From: Aselliscus stoliczkanus
Taxonomy: Eukaryota > Chordata > Mammalia > Chiroptera > Hipposideridae
Length of the DNA stretch: 64,000 nucleotides
NCBI GenBank assembly: GCA_033961575.1
Contig: CM066729.1
Location: forward strand, 101,520,501-101,584,500
Direction of reading: 5' to 3'
Shown: piece by piece, positions 20,851-33,525 of the stretch
How positions within the stretch are numbered: position 1 is the first letter of the stretch
Layout of the letters: each line of letters begins with the position of its first letter
The notes under the pieces: generated by a model
Told to the model about the DNA's origin: nothing
The model's input: the letters and a program-made list of their open reading frames with translations, nothing else
Database searches by the model: none
Translations under genes and position numbers: made by a program

Positions 20851-23232
20851 ACCATTTTGTATAGGTGGTACATAAAAATTATAATCTTTGCAAGACCAGA
20901 ATGAATTCTTCTGAAGTCAAACAAATTTGACATAATTTTCAGAGTCAGATTCCAGATAGAATACTATATTATCTTTACTTAAATTGTATACTTCGTTTCA
21001 GACTTCAAAACAAGGGAAAGACATTTTTTTCCCCAGAAAGATGGAACAATGGCATGAAAAGAAAGTAGAGACTTACCACTCTAAGTAACTATAAGTGACC
21101 TTATTTTCAGCAATATTTAAGCCTTTTTAATCTTGAAAGCAGGGTGACAAAGAAGAATATGAGTAAAGAGCCAGTACAAGAAGATTTTCCATTTATTAGA
21201 TATATATCAAGCTTATGTTAGGAAACAAATTATGATAGCCCATGACCATGAGAAACAATGTAGTTATAGGAACAAGACTAGCAATCAAGAAACATAAATA
21301 TATGCTGTCTTATATTCTCCTGTTAACTTGTGTAGAAAAAAATCTGAATGGCCTAGAGATGAAAGGTAATTCCAGCATCTAGCACAGTGTCTGACACACA
21401 TTAGACATGCAGTAAATACTTGATAGTAACTGAAAGCTTGAATGAATGAATGAATGAATGAAGCTTTTAGAAGAAGAGAATTGTCTTTAGGGTCCTGAAG
21501 GATGATGGCCAGCCATTGGTTGGTGACATTTCTCTTTTCCCTATCTCCCCATCTTAATGCACATGATAGAAACAATACCAACCTTGTGTGAGAAAAGATG
21601 GAAAGGTAGGAAACCCAATTTTTCTCTTAATATATTGGTACTCTTCATGGCCTAACCAATCTCCCTCGTAAGAATTAATTCTAAGAGATCAGAGGGTTGT
21701 GACCAATGGACGTTTGAATTGGAGCCTGAGACAATGCAATGTCTCAGCCAGGACAGCGATCTGAACCCTGTGAAAAATAAGTAAGTTAAGACAGAGAAAG
21801 AACTAGAAAAAAGCAGATTAAGAAGCAAAATTCAGAAAAATTTGGTCCTTGAAAGAGAAACAACTTCAGAGGGGAGTGACCTGTTCTGAGAGAAGGGCTG
21901 ATTCAATCTTGGAGTTTCAGCATTCAGTTTTACCTGGAGACCTCTTTGGGCCAGGTTTTATTTCTTAAAACTGAAAGAGCCCAATTTAAACACTTATCTT
22001 TGAGTAATTTATTTTTTTTTCCATTGTAACTTGTTAATATTGTCTTTCCTTAGCTTTAGATAATAAAAACATTGGCTAAGAAGCTATTTTTTAAAGTCAT
22101 TTTAACTATTTTGGTTATGCTAACAGAGTTCACATACTTTCATAGGATTTCTCAGTAATTCTGAGAGAAAAGATTACTTTTTTCTCCCTGTGTGTTTCTA
22201 TTTCATTCAAATTATAAAATTCAAAAATGTTTAATTGTTATAAACCAAACTAAGCATACAAGTATACTATCTATAACTTTGAAGAGAATGTTTTGGGCTA
22301 GCACCAGAAACATTTATTGAAATGAAATAGTTCCAGTCTTTATAGAGCTTTTGTGTGAATGTACCAATTTAACATTTATACAAGTCTCAAGTACCATTAT
22401 AAAAGTTCTAAAAAGAAGTAATTTTTCCAGTTGATCCTGTCCACAATGCAAGGACAAGTTTGAACAGAATTTTTCCCCACAACGTTGATCAGAATGTTCA
22501 CTGATTTTTTTTTTTTTGCAAGTGCTTTGCTAAAATAGCTTGGGTGCTTCACTGTTTCTAAGTTTACCCCTAGTATGAATTTGACTGTTTCATTTTATTT
22601 GCTTTACCCCAGGATACAGTGTTTAATTTGCACATCTCAGTCATCTGAATGATCTAGGTGATCTGAAACTGTTTGCTGTAGAGCACCCAACCTTCATCCC
22701 CAAAGAACTTAGAACTACACCAAGCAGAATGAGGCACTTGTGGAGAACCCATCCTAACTCTGCTGCCAGTGATTTACTTTACTTTGCTCCTGGAAAATTT
22801 CATCAAGAAAATATGCCAGGACACATGGTCCATGGTCAATGAAGAGATAAATCCTAGCGTCCTTACTTACACCCAGTGTGTCTAGATAAAAACCAAAGTC
22901 CTCTGAGAGTGTGATCTATGATCTACCAGTCATGTTTATGAGTAAGAGAGGTACATGCGAAGACGAAGTGACGTTGTAAGTAATCTTACAGTGACTTCAT
23001 CACCTATGGAAAACAGAAGGCTGGTAGGCTTGTTCTTGGAATATTTATTCTATTATGTGTTAGCAAAACAGCTTGACAAGTAGGTTATAAGGTTTCCTGA
23101 TGGCACTCAAGGCATAAGATTGCAAATAAACCCTCCCACACCACCACCAAAGATAAGGTAGGTTGAGGTTTTTATACTATGGTCAAAAGGGATACCTATG
23201 ACTTGCTTAATAATTATATGCATAGACAGGGC
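20851..23232. other. Mostly unassigned; L2/MIR-type tail at 21,355-21,463
   Basis: 'cagcatctagcacagtgtct', 'acacattagacatgcagtaa' and (TGAA)n at 21,442-21,463 are typical of the end of an old L2/MIR element. The remainder has no recognised repeat or gene; the 98-codon minus frame at 21,285-21,581 runs through that tail and is spurious. Confidence 0.4.
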
Positions 23233-23245
23233 CCAAATTACATTT

Positions 23246-23718
23246 TTTTAAAAATTTTATTGGGGAATTGGGGGAGGGGAACAGCATTGGGGAATCGGGG
23301 AAGGGAAACAGACAAGTTGCTGTCCTTTTGTTCTTCAGTCTAGTTGTAGAGGATGTTGCTTCACTGGCCCATATTGATACTGTCATTGTGCTCTTCCCTG
23401 GTGAGGCAGATCAGTCGCTGGTTGCCAGCCTCTGGATGGCCACTCACAGTGGCTCTTGGCAGCTCACCCTGGCTGCCGGCCACTCACACTGGCTGCCAGC
23501 CATTCACTGTAGCTTATGGCAGCCCACTGCAGCAGGGGCTACAGCTACACCGTCGTCAGCGACTCACAGCAACCCAGCTCCAGGTTAAGCTGTCGTTCAC
23601 CATCTTAGCTGTAGAGGGCAGTGTCACTGGCCCTCATATGTGGGATCCGAACTGGTGCCTTGCTGCTCAGAGCTGGCGTCCCAAACCAGCTCTTAACCAA
23701 CATGCCACTCAGCTGGCC
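23246..23718 (-). mobile_element. Long composite SINE (about 470 bp), full length
   Basis: Reversed: the tail 'attttattggggaattgggg' is on the left, then 'gttcttcagtctagttgtag', a G/C-rich middle with repeated 'cactcacantggctgcc'-like units (23,440-23,515), and the tRNA-like head on the right ending 'cactcagctggcc'. Target-site duplication: 'ccaaattacattt' (23,233-23,245) and 'ccaaatcacattt' (23,719-23,731). Frames of 106 and 156 codons here come from the GC-rich body and are not genes. Related long copies are at 33,102 and 45,225. Confidence 0.9.
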
Positions 23719-23764
23719 CCAAATCACATTTATAATTTTCCATACAGCATATCAAATTTGGCCC

Positions 23765-23777
23765 GGGGGGGGGGGGG
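23765..23777. repeat. G13 homopolymer
   Basis: Thirteen G residues shortly after the right target-site duplication of the SINE. Confidence 0.9.
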
Positions 23778-25963
23778 AAGGAAATTTATAAAAGTCACAA
23801 AAGAAAAAATTGAAAAATTTTGAAAGTGTTATAAAGTATTGGACCTGGAAATTGAAATCTAATTCCAAACTGAAAATAATGGATGTACCACATGTTCTTG
23901 GTTTCAAATCATACATCACTGAAAAGGATTAAAGGAGATTTTGAAAAGCAAGTTCCCTTATCTTAAATATTTGCACATCAACAGATTTCCAGTTTATTCT
24001 CTGCCTCCCCACCCCATCCCCACCCCCAGCCCTGCCATGTAGAGGACCAACATTCTCTTCCTCTTTCTTTATGAAACTTCAATGTCCTCAGGCCTCAGTC
24101 TGCAATTGGAATGAAGGAACATAATATCTGCTCACAAAGTTACAGACTTCTGTCTGCTACCTGCTTATAAGAATCTTATAAGAAACCCTGAAGCGCTTCT
24201 CCTACCACCCAAGAAATTCTGACACTTTCCAGTTTCTTGAGTGTTGAGAAGCCAGGTGGTTGTTCTGATTTGGACTCTCCTGGCTTTTTGCCATGGTCTA
24301 AGGGGCATTAAGGTGTCTGCCTATCTTAGGCCACTGATCCGTAAGGAGAATATTTCCTTATCCAGCACAGCTCCTGGGTCCCCAGTACTGCAGAGCACTG
24401 TGGTGCTATCATGGAGCCGTCTTTGTTTCAGGCCTCCTTGCTAGGCAGAAATGGGGAAAATAGTTCTAATCCCTGAATTCATGGGACTCAGAGCTATTCA
24501 TTGTCCCCACCCCATCCAGGAATGAGATATCACATTATTCTCTATTATTTCTTTGGTTCTCATCTTCCAAAGCTCTCCCAGTTCTTCAGACACAAAACTT
24601 CCTCTTCTCTCCCCCTCACTCCCCACTTCCTATTTCCAAATGTAAATCAGATATGCAGATTTATGTCCTGGAAGGACTGCTGAATCCAAAAAGCTGTTCT
24701 CAGTTTAAGCTAAGAAAAAAAACACAACCTATATCTACATTTGCTCCTTTTTAACACCAGGCTACAACAGTTAATAAAGATGAAAGTCATCTTTATACCA
24801 TAGTCTTTTGTATTTTCAGTAAGATGAACATCATGTTTCTTCCTAGCATGCCAAAAAATTTGAATGGAAATATGCTGAACTAGGAGCAAAACTTTGTGCT
24901 GGCTAGGTAAAATGACAAAATGTGATATTGTTTACAAGAAATAATGGCAAACAGTAAGGTTTTGCATCTTGTCAAAGAGATTGAATAGGCATGGATAGAA
25001 AGAAAAGAGAAAAATGGTAGAATAAACACCCATTGTGGACTCTACTGTGAGAATTAATAGATGTTATACATTAAAGAGATGGGCTAACGTGGTTTATAAC
25101 TGCAAGAAGATGTAATCTATTTTACCTGTATAATTTTATGTCATCTGGTATTATGAATGGTATATATAGTACAAGGAACTTGAAAGTGGAAAAAATGAGT
25201 TTTCAACAGAAGAGTTGAGTTGGCCCACTGATTCTGAATGTACTACCAAATAGTGGATGACCCAGGCATGACCTAGAACAAGGAGTGACCCAATTGAAGA
25301 CTTGCATAGTGGGAACTAAAACAAAAGAAAGGGAAATAGATGCTTGAATAAAAAAAGGTCACAACAGCTTAAAAAGGAAAATAAAAAAGGAAGAATATGC
25401 ATTGAAAAATGATGAGGACTCCCTTGGCAGAAAGAAAAATTTAATTTAGAACATAGTATGCATGCTCTATAAATCCTCAATTATCAAAGCAAAGAAGAAA
25501 GTAGTTCTAAAACTAAGTAATTAAAAAATAATTAGGTTATTACTTTCAAAATAGAGACAAATCTCTACTCTAAATACAAAATCTTCAGATTCCATTCTGC
25601 TTTTCATCTATCATGTTAGAGATGTAAAATTTGCATGTCATTTTTAGATGCAAAGTTCTACTCAATTGAATAGATATGATTGACATCTTAAACACAAACT
25701 GTATGATTATCAGGCTCCGTTGCTCTCAAGGAGTCTGAACCAGTGCCATTCCCTTTCTCTGAGTCAGTACCTAAGGATGTTCCCAGGCATCACAATATTA
25801 TGTTGGCCTACTCACAGAAGAGAAAGTTTCTTTCTAAAATCCATGTTTTCACGCGCACACACACACATGTGCAAACATGCTTGCTGACAGCCTTTGGTCT
25901 AGAAACATTCCGGATAAAGAATGCACTACTAGCAAAATTATAAGACATAAACTAGCATGGCTT
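23778..25963. other. Unassigned sequence
   Basis: No gene recognised. 24,000-24,660 is GC-richer and pyrimidine-rich and may be a decayed LTR or LINE piece, but I cannot name it. The 67-codon frame at 24,241 has a hydrophobic start yet no further support. A short (AC)n run lies at 25,856-25,866. Confidence 0.4.
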
Positions 25964-25977
25964 AAAAAGTCAGACTT

Positions 25978-26119
25978 GAGGGCCAGCCGAGTGGCTCAGT
26001 AGGTTAAGAGCTTGCTCAAGAGTGCAAGCTGAGCTCTGAGCAATGGCGGTTCAATGCCAGCCCGAGCTGAATTGTCATTGAGCTGCCAACAGGTGGCAGG
26101 ATGTCTCAGCTAAAAAAAA
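25978..26119 (+). mobile_element. tRNA-derived SINE, 'ctgagctgag' subtype
   Basis: The head 'gagggccagccgagtggctc' is followed by 'gcaatggcggttcaatgcc' (B-box region), 'cattgagctgccaacaggtgg', 'atgtctcagc' and poly(A). The 14-bp target-site duplication 'aaaaagtcagactt' (25,964-25,977 and 26,120-26,133) is identical on both sides, pointing to a comparatively recent insertion. It is the same subtype as 16,510. Confidence 0.9.
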
Positions 26120-26133
26120 AAAAAGTCAGACTT

Positions 26134-27468
26134 CACATGTCCAAATATATGTTGTTGCTTCTAAAGTATGCACTGGGGAGGCTGCACATTTATTCTAATA
26201 AAGTTACCATTGTTTCAAACATTTTTTTAGAGTTCCATTTTGAAGATGACCTTCATCTTTCTATGCCACATCTTTTGACTGTCATATGGTAATGTAACTT
26301 TTGAGTACAAACCTGATTTAAAAATAACCACAGTAAGTCAGAAGTAAATCTTAAGATCATGAAAGGAAATTAAACTGGGCAATGTCATAAAGAGGTAAGG
26401 TGAACATTAGAAAAACTTTGTCTGGATGTCCTTTTGCGTGTATTTACCTTTTGTGAACTATTAATTTTGCTAAACCTCACACTTTCAATACTCTTTTGTG
26501 ATGACTTTATTGCCTTCATTTTCAAAATTCGTAACATCATGAATTCTGCTCCTGACAAAGAAAATAGGTTACATGTGTATATGTGAAAATGAAGAATCTA
26601 TTTAATCATTTACAATTATCAGGAAAAAAATAGTTACTCCAGATATAGTTTAATACACCATAGATAACTAAGTAAAAAGATACATCAAAATATGAGATTT
26701 TTTTAAACTAATTCTTTCCATCTTTTATGTAATGGTCCACTTTGCTAGATGCTTTGACAAGAACCTTGATAATGTCTATAGAGTCATATTATTTTATTAA
26801 AGTTTTCTTTCCTTTTGAGAACAATTTTTATAACCTCTCCTGTGCAATTAAGTTATAGCTATTAATATTTGTTCTTTTTTTATATAATTTTATGCAAAAT
26901 TTTTGATACCAAATGCAGTAAAATAATGTTTAGCTTTAAATTTTAGAACCTGAATTTGATACAAAATCATACTACTAGCCTTCATATTATATAAACTCAG
27001 CCAAACTTATTTACGCAAAATGTTTCTCCCTAGTACTATGTTCATTGGCAAAGACTGCTGACTTTGGTGTTTTGTAGCTTCTAAAATAATTACTCAATCT
27101 GATATTAGGTTATAGAATGTGGGTTACAAATCCCTGAAGCCTAGAGAGGCCCTATGAGCGATATTCCACTGTCTTTCAACTTTACCATGCTCAAGCTTGA
27201 GTCTTATGTCTTTCCTAACAATTCAACTTGTTTTCTAAAATATAGAATATATGTTTGGAAAGTCAAACCATAATAAAGTCAAAAGTGGCAGGAGTACAGT
27301 GAAAATGTGCAAATAAGAGGTCAAAGACTAACATGGAAATAGACATAGCTGCAATAAGGTGATGGACTTACAGGCAAAGGTTTCTTCCCTTTATGATTTT
27401 ATTTAATGTAGTTATTTTTGCCAAAAGACATAAAAGGACATCATTTCTCTAAGATGTAGTCTCTAGAG
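26134..27468. other. Unassigned AT-rich sequence
   Basis: No gene, RNA gene or named repeat recognised. Confidence 0.4.
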
Positions 27469-27695
27469 CAGGATTGCTTTGCTTCAGCATTATTGGCATT
27501 TTGAGCAGTTGGAGGGTGGAGTGGGGACTGTTCTGGGCATTGTAAGATGTTTAGCATTTTCCATGGCCTTTGCCCACTAGATGTCATTAACAACCCTACC
27601 TGTGACAGCCCAAAATAATTCCAGACATATAATTGTCCCCCTGAGGGACAAAATCCTCCCTCCCACTACTCCTTCTTCAGAGTTGAGAACCATTG
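27469..27695 (+). mobile_element. MER20-like hAT-Charlie MITE
   Basis: 'gcattattggcattttgagc', 'ttctgggcattgtaagatgt', 'cccactagatgtcattaaca', 'attccagacatataattgtc', 'ccctgagggacaaaatcctc' and the end 'gagttgagaaccattg' follow the order of the 219-bp hAT element MER20. This copy is 227 bp. The flanking 8-mers 'ctctagag' and 'atttagag' agree at 6 of 8 positions, as expected for a decayed hAT target-site duplication. Confidence 0.8.
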
Positions 27696-30163
27696 ATTTA
27701 GAGGAACCATTTCAATATTTGGAATAATTTTTTGACAATAAGTTACAGAAAAGGGTTTAAATCATGTCATTTATTATTCATGTGAGTTTTGTGTTTTATT
27801 CCAAGTAGTTGAGGGTCAAGGCAATATATCCTAATCCATGTAATATAAATTCTTATCAACTATGTTCGTATGTTCTTATGTTCTTTTTGAGCTATGAACC
27901 TGTGTTCCTGCAGTTGCCCAAAATGTTCACAAGTAAGAAGAAACATGTACTGATTATAGACAATAAAAATTTAATATGGTCAAATATAGAATATACTAAC
28001 ATTATAAAGTATATCTCAAGATTTGCAGCATTTCACAGCAACAAAATTGCTGCAGAGTAAGTGGGTCAGAATTATCATTGGTGAAGTGGTACCTGAAATA
28101 CCACTGGAGTGCTGCTGTAGACCAGGCCAAAGTAGCATTGCTCATTAGATTTGAGAGGCATTCCTACAAGGTGGCAATTATCACCAGTCAGAAGCATCTG
28201 TAAAAAACATAGGTCTGAGTTAACCAAGTAAGCATCTAGTAAGACTTAAAATACTCTGAGAACAAGCCTGATTCTGTATGCTTTGCTAGCAGAGGTTTCA
28301 GCTCTATTCTTGCGCAACCCTAGGATTTTAGTAAGCAAGCAACAAAAAAGATGAACTTCAAATTTCACTCCAAGAAATATCATGGTTTATGGAAAATAAA
28401 ACTAACTCAGGAGCAAAGCAAACTTTGAATAATAAACAAACTCAGAAAGCAAGTGAATGAAGGATCCTAGAGTTGCCTTCCAATTTCCTTAGCAATCAGA
28501 TAAGCAAGCAGAAAGCATCAATGAGTTTAAAAACTCACGTGCACACACTTGCTGCTCTCAAATACCCAAATAATCAAGATGATAACCATACTGAATGTCA
28601 AAGTACTGATAAACTCACTCCAGCTGTGCAAGTACAAAACCAGTTATTCTACTCTTGACAATTTAATAAGTAGAACTTCCCACATATAATAAAGGCCACG
28701 GTGAACTGTGTGAAAGTTTGCAGTGCCTGGGGAGGAGAAAACTGGCCTAATATCACCAGAGTCATCTAAATTTGTGACCCCTGACAAACTCCAAGTTCCT
28801 GAGAAGATGGCCGAAGAAAAATGCTGCTTTAGCAAACGTCACAAATATGGGAATAGAGTGGGTGTGAATGCAAGCTGGTGACACATGTTGACTTGGACAA
28901 TCCAGCTGCCCCCAAAGCTTGCTAAGAAAGCTTAGTTGATAACACTGAGTTGGAGAAGCACAGTAAAACTTAAGATGTTTTGATTTCCATGTGCCCAGGG
29001 GCTTCAGTTTTTACTCTGTGCCACCTGAATCATGAGCACACCTTATTTGCAACTGAGGCCTGGAAACCTTCTCAATGGCCTAATACTTCTTTTCCAAATA
29101 ATATTTATTTTATATTAGCATTATTCTTTTTGTACTAATTATTTTTGAGTGCAGCATATTTTGTCACCTAAGAACACACTGATCCAAAGCTGAACATTAT
29201 AAACATCTATAACCATATACATCAAAAGGTTGAAAATAAGAGTGGGCTGGAAAAAAAAAAAAAAAGGAGTTCGAGAGGGAGAGAGAAAGAGAGAGAGAAG
29301 AAGATTGAATAAAATGACAAAACAATGAGGAAAAGAAATAGTTTCTATGTATCAAGTAAAAAAGAGCAGCTGTTTGCTAAGGCTTTGGGGGAGGTATATT
29401 TCCCACATTAAAGATGGCAGTAGATTGAAAACTCATGTAGAGGGCATTTTATTCCTTCCGAGATTCTGAAACCCTGTAGGCATGAGATGCAGTGTTAAAG
29501 TTACGTACAGATTCTGTTCCTCATAAATAAATTATTCTTTTGTGTTACTCTGATGTGCGGCTCAAGAGGCAAGTAATTATTTTTACTGACCAAGAAGAAA
29601 TTAGCTCCACAAATAAGGGGCAATTTGAAAAAGTAAGAATAATGATGTAGTCAACAGGCTTATATTGCTCTGGACTTGCATTTAGAATTAAATTCTAAAA
29701 CATGCCCAAGCAGCAGAACCAATCACCAGCAGATACTGCCCTCCTTCTGTATCTGCCCTCCTTCTGTCCATCCGTACTATCACCCTTCACACACAGGCCT
29801 TTTCACCCACCTCCTCCAGGCACTTCAGCCACCTCCAGGATAAGAAATTGTAAACAGCTGCCCATGGCCAAAAGTACAAAGTTTTGCTCACACATTTTTC
29901 TGAAATCACACAAATGGAAACTGGGAAGGGAGAAATGAATGTTTTATATTTAGTAGCTACAGTTTTTGAAATCTCAGGGTATGCATAAATTATTGTGTGA
30001 TTAAATCCTAATCTGGTCATTTTAAGGAACAAAAAAGCCAGCTCAATAACCCATTAGAATCCCACCTTAAAGATGTCATTTCCTTAATTGAATATCTCCT
30101 TTAAGTACTAACGCGTTGCTTTTTCTAAAAATTGTGCCACATGTTGCTATTTCTCTCAGATTC
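27696..30163. other. Unassigned sequence
   Basis: No gene recognised. It holds a purine-rich (GA)n stretch at about 29,266-29,302. Short frames at 27,809, 28,473 and 29,702 have no domain and overlap frames on the other strand or lack any conservation cue. Confidence 0.4.
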
Positions 30164-30179
30164 AAAATATTTTATTTTA

Positions 30180-30299
30180 GGGCTGCCTGAGTGGCACGGT
30201 GGTTAAGTGCTGGCTTAGGAAGCCAGCGGCCCCGGTTCGGTCCCACAGATGAGGGCCAGTGACACTGACCTCAAAAAAAAAAAAAAAAAAAGAAAGAAT
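30180..30299 (+). mobile_element. Short tRNA-derived SINE
   Basis: Monomer subtype: 'ggctgcctgagtggcacgg' head, B-box 'ggttcggtccc', end 'tgacctc' plus poly(A). Target-site duplication: 'aaaatattttattt' at 30,164-30,177 and 30,300-30,313. Confidence 0.9.
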
Positions 30300-30957
30300 A
30301 AAATATTTTATTTAAAATCCCTATCATGTATAAATGATATCTATAAATAATGTGTATAGAAGTTAGTTCTTAATAAGTTTTCACAATTATCTGTATAAAG
30401 CATGGATATTCATTTTAAGACACGGTTTGAAAGTTTTGGTGGTAATTTGATAAGTACCAGCTATTGGATTGCTGAAGAGAATAAACACTCACATACAAGT
30501 CTTCTTCTTGTGTTTGATTATAAAAATAAAATTAGTGCTTGCTTAGGCCGCATAGATACTACAAAAATTAGTATTTCATTCATGGTGTCTTCTTATATTA
30601 AATTTCTCAAGGTCGCCAGACCTCAAATGCTAAAAGGGCCAAGGAAACAGATAGATGAGAACAGCTATGAAACAATAGTGAAAACATATGGTGTCCATCT
30701 TGCAAGCATAAGGCTCCCTGATATTACTGCCACTCTCCCTGTGTTCAGAAAAGCTGGGATAAACCAGTAGGCAATCTGGTGTCTAGTCAGAAGAGTGCCA
30801 GAAACAGGTGGTGCCGACCTAACCTTTTCCTTCCACCACAGATACTTTTAGCAAATCCTATACTATCATAATATCTCCTTAAGATACATTTATTAGATGA
30901 AAACCAAGCGTTTTAAAATGACATTTCATAAGGAGTCATGATACCTAAAATCATTCT
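30300..30957. other. Unassigned sequence with a 122-codon frame
   Basis: The plus-strand frame 30,402-30,770 (122 codons) is one of the longer frames outside repeats, but it shows no domain I recognise, no signal peptide and no splice or promoter context. I treat it as non-coding. Confidence 0.4.
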
Positions 30958-31148
30958 TTTTTTTCTTTTATCTTTTTAAAATTATGTAATTTTAAGTGTT
31001 CACTTCTGTGAATTTTGACAAATGATTTATACACCAATGTAACACCCCCCAAAACAAAATATTAAATATTTCAATCACCCCAGAAATTCTCTTCCAGCCT
31101 CTTTCCAGTCAAACCCCAGTACCAATTTCTATAGCCAGAGATTCTTTT

Positions 31149-31259
31149 TTTTATTTTTTATTTTGAGGGCAGTGTCTCTGGCCCTCATATGTGGGACCTG
31201 AACCGGGGCCACTGGCTTCCCAAGTTAGCGCTCAACCACCGCGCCACTCGGCCGGCTCC
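31149..31259 (-). mobile_element. Short tRNA-derived SINE inside LINE-1
   Basis: Reversed monomer subtype: poly(T), 'ttgagggcagtgtctctgg', reversed B-box 'gggacctgaacc', and head end 'gcgccactcggccggctcc'. Target-site duplication: 'agccagagattctttt' at 31,133-31,148 and 31,260-31,275, identical. It is therefore younger than the LINE-1 it entered. Confidence 0.92.
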
Positions 31260-32295
31260 AGCCAGAGATTCTTTTTGCCTGTCCTTGAAGTAATATACTG
31301 CATGTATTATTTTATATCTGTTTTTGTTGTTGTTCAGTATTATGTTTTTGACATTCGTTCATGTTGCATATATTACTAGCTTTTTCCTCTTTATTGCTGA
31401 GCAATATTTCATTATGAATATACTGCAATGTGCTTACCCATTTTCCCAAATATAGATACTTATGTTGTTTCTAGATTTTCTCTGATCATTGTACACAAGC
31501 CTTTTGGTAGAAAATATGTTTTCATATCACTTGGATAAATATCAAAGAATAGAACTGCTGGTGCATAAAATATTTCACTTTTAAGAAACTGGTAAAGCAT
31601 TTTCCAAAATAGTTGTAACATTTCACATTACCAACATCATGTGAGTACTTAATTCGTTACACATTTTTGTCAGTTTTTGGTATTGTCAATCTTTTAGCCA
31701 TTCCAGGGAGTGTGAAATGCTATCGCATATTTAAATTGCCTCTCCATGATGACTGATGATGTTGAGAATCCTTTCGCATGATTCTTGGCCTCATGACTCT
31801 GTGGGATGGCTCATTCTTACATTTTCCTTAGTGAAGTGTCTGCTCAAATCTTTTCCCCATTCTTCACTGGTCTGTTTAACTTTTTATTATTGACTTATAA
31901 ATAAGTTCTTTAGATATTCTGATTATGAAATAGAAATGGTAAGAATATTTTCCCAGTCTGTGGCTTGCCTATTCATTTTCTTCTCATGAGAAGAAATTTT
32001 TAGTTTTGATGAAATCCAAATATTCTTTTATAGGTGGTATCTTTAAATTCTATCTAATGAATCTTTGCATACTCAAGGGTGACAATGATATTCTTACTTG
32101 TTTTCATCTAGTAGATTTTATATTGTAACTTTTATATTTAAGTTCATGTAAGGGGATACAAAACTTTACCTCTACCTTCTCTTAGGGTCTCCAGCTAGAT
32201 CTGAGAATTAAAGTGACATTACACAGATTAACAGAAGAAAAGCATATAGATTTTTTCATGTACATGGGAGCCCCCATAAGAAAATGAAGACCCAA

Positions 32296-32406
32296 GGGCC
32301 GGCCGAGTGGTGCGGTGGTTAAGTGCTGGCCTGGGAAGCCAGCAGCCCCGGTTCGGTCCCACATATGAGGGCCAGTGACACCGCACTCAAAAAAAAAAAA
32401 AAGAAA
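32296..32406 (+). mobile_element. Short tRNA-derived SINE inside LINE-1 region
   Basis: 'gggccggccgagtggtgcgg' head, B-box 'ggttcggtccc', end 'ccgcactc' plus poly(A). Target-site duplication: 'aagaaaatgaagacccaa' (32,278-32,295) and 'aagaaaatgaagaccaa' (32,407-32,423), differing by one C. Confidence 0.92.
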
Positions 32407-33101
32407 AAGAAAATGAAGACCAAATTAGTGACTAGTCCTAAATGATTATGTCCTACATTGAATAAAGAAAGGCAATTGTAGAAAAGTATTTATATGGGAA
32501 GACGAACAGAAAATAAGAATTATTTTAACAAGGTCAACTTGTACATATTTCTCTTGGCCTCAGTTCCCATCTCTGGTGATAAGAGTATTTCTTTCCTCCT
32601 GGTATAAGGAGGACATTTTCCACATGGGAATTTTTTATCTCGTTTTCAGGAAGAAAATGGGAGGTCCCTTCTTACACCTGCATTTTTTTAAGTACCTTTA
32701 GCTCAAAATAATCTTTATGTCAAAGTGGCATACTTAGGGGTAGCATATTCTTCCATTGTTCATTTATGATCCATCTCCAAATAATTTTCGTGTATTGAGT
32801 GAGGTAGGGTCAAGTTCAATTTATTTCTAATTAATGTGTAGTTGTTCCTCAATCATTTTTAAAAAGAATTTTCTTTCCTTCACTGATTTAATGTGCCACT
32901 TTGGTCCGATATGAATATATTTGTATATGTGTATATCATATAATGTGTGCATATATCACATATATGTATATGTGCCTATTTCTGGATTCTTTTATTCTGT
33001 TCCATCAATCTATTTATCAGTGCAATACCACACTGATTTGGTTACTGTGACACTGTATTAAGTCCTGAATCAAGTACTGTAAATCCATCAGTTTTGTTCT
33101 T

Positions 33102-33525
33102 TTTTTTTTTTTTTAAAAGATTTTATTGGGGAATTAGGGGAGGGAACAGCATTGGGAAATTGGGGAAGGGGAACAAACAAGTTGCTGTCTTTTTGTTCTT
33201 CAGTCTACTTGTGGAGGACGTTGCTTCACTGGACCATGTTGATATCGTCATTGTGCTCTTCCCGGATGAGGCAGATCAGTCGCCGGCCTCTGGATGGCTG
33301 CTCACCCCGGCTATTGGCAGCTCACGCTGGCTGCCAGCTGCTCACGCTGGCTGCTGGCCACTCGCTGTAGCCTATGGCTGCCCACTGCTGCAGAGGCTGC
33401 AGCCTACACCGTTGCCGGGGCTCGCACAGCCCAGCCCAGCTCCAAGTGTAGCTGTTGTTAGCTGTAGAGGGTAGTATCACTGGCGTCCCAAGCCAGCTCT
33501 TAACCAATGAGCCATTCGGCCGGCC
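33102..33525 (-). mobile_element. Long composite SINE inside LINE-1
   Basis: Reversed long subtype: 'ttttattggggaattagggg' tail, 'cttcagtctacttgtggagg', G/C-rich middle with repeated 'ctcacgctggctgcc' units (33,322-33,360), and tRNA-like head ending 'gccattcggccggcc'. Target-site duplication 'cagttttgttctt' (33,089-33,101 and 33,526-33,538) is identical. The segment between the middle and the head is shorter than in the copies at 23,246 and 45,225: the B-box part is deleted near 33,480. GC-rich frames of 126 and 72 codons here are artefacts. Confidence 0.9.

Noticed and set aside
23268..23823. Open frames of 106 and 156 codons that look like a small GC-rich gene
   Set aside because: They lie inside the long SINE bounded by a target-site duplication, and the same kind of frames recur in the other long SINEs.
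30402..30770. 122-codon frame outside repeats
   Set aside because: No domain, no homology that I can recognise, no splice signals or upstream promoter; a frame of this size is plausible by chance in 64 kb.
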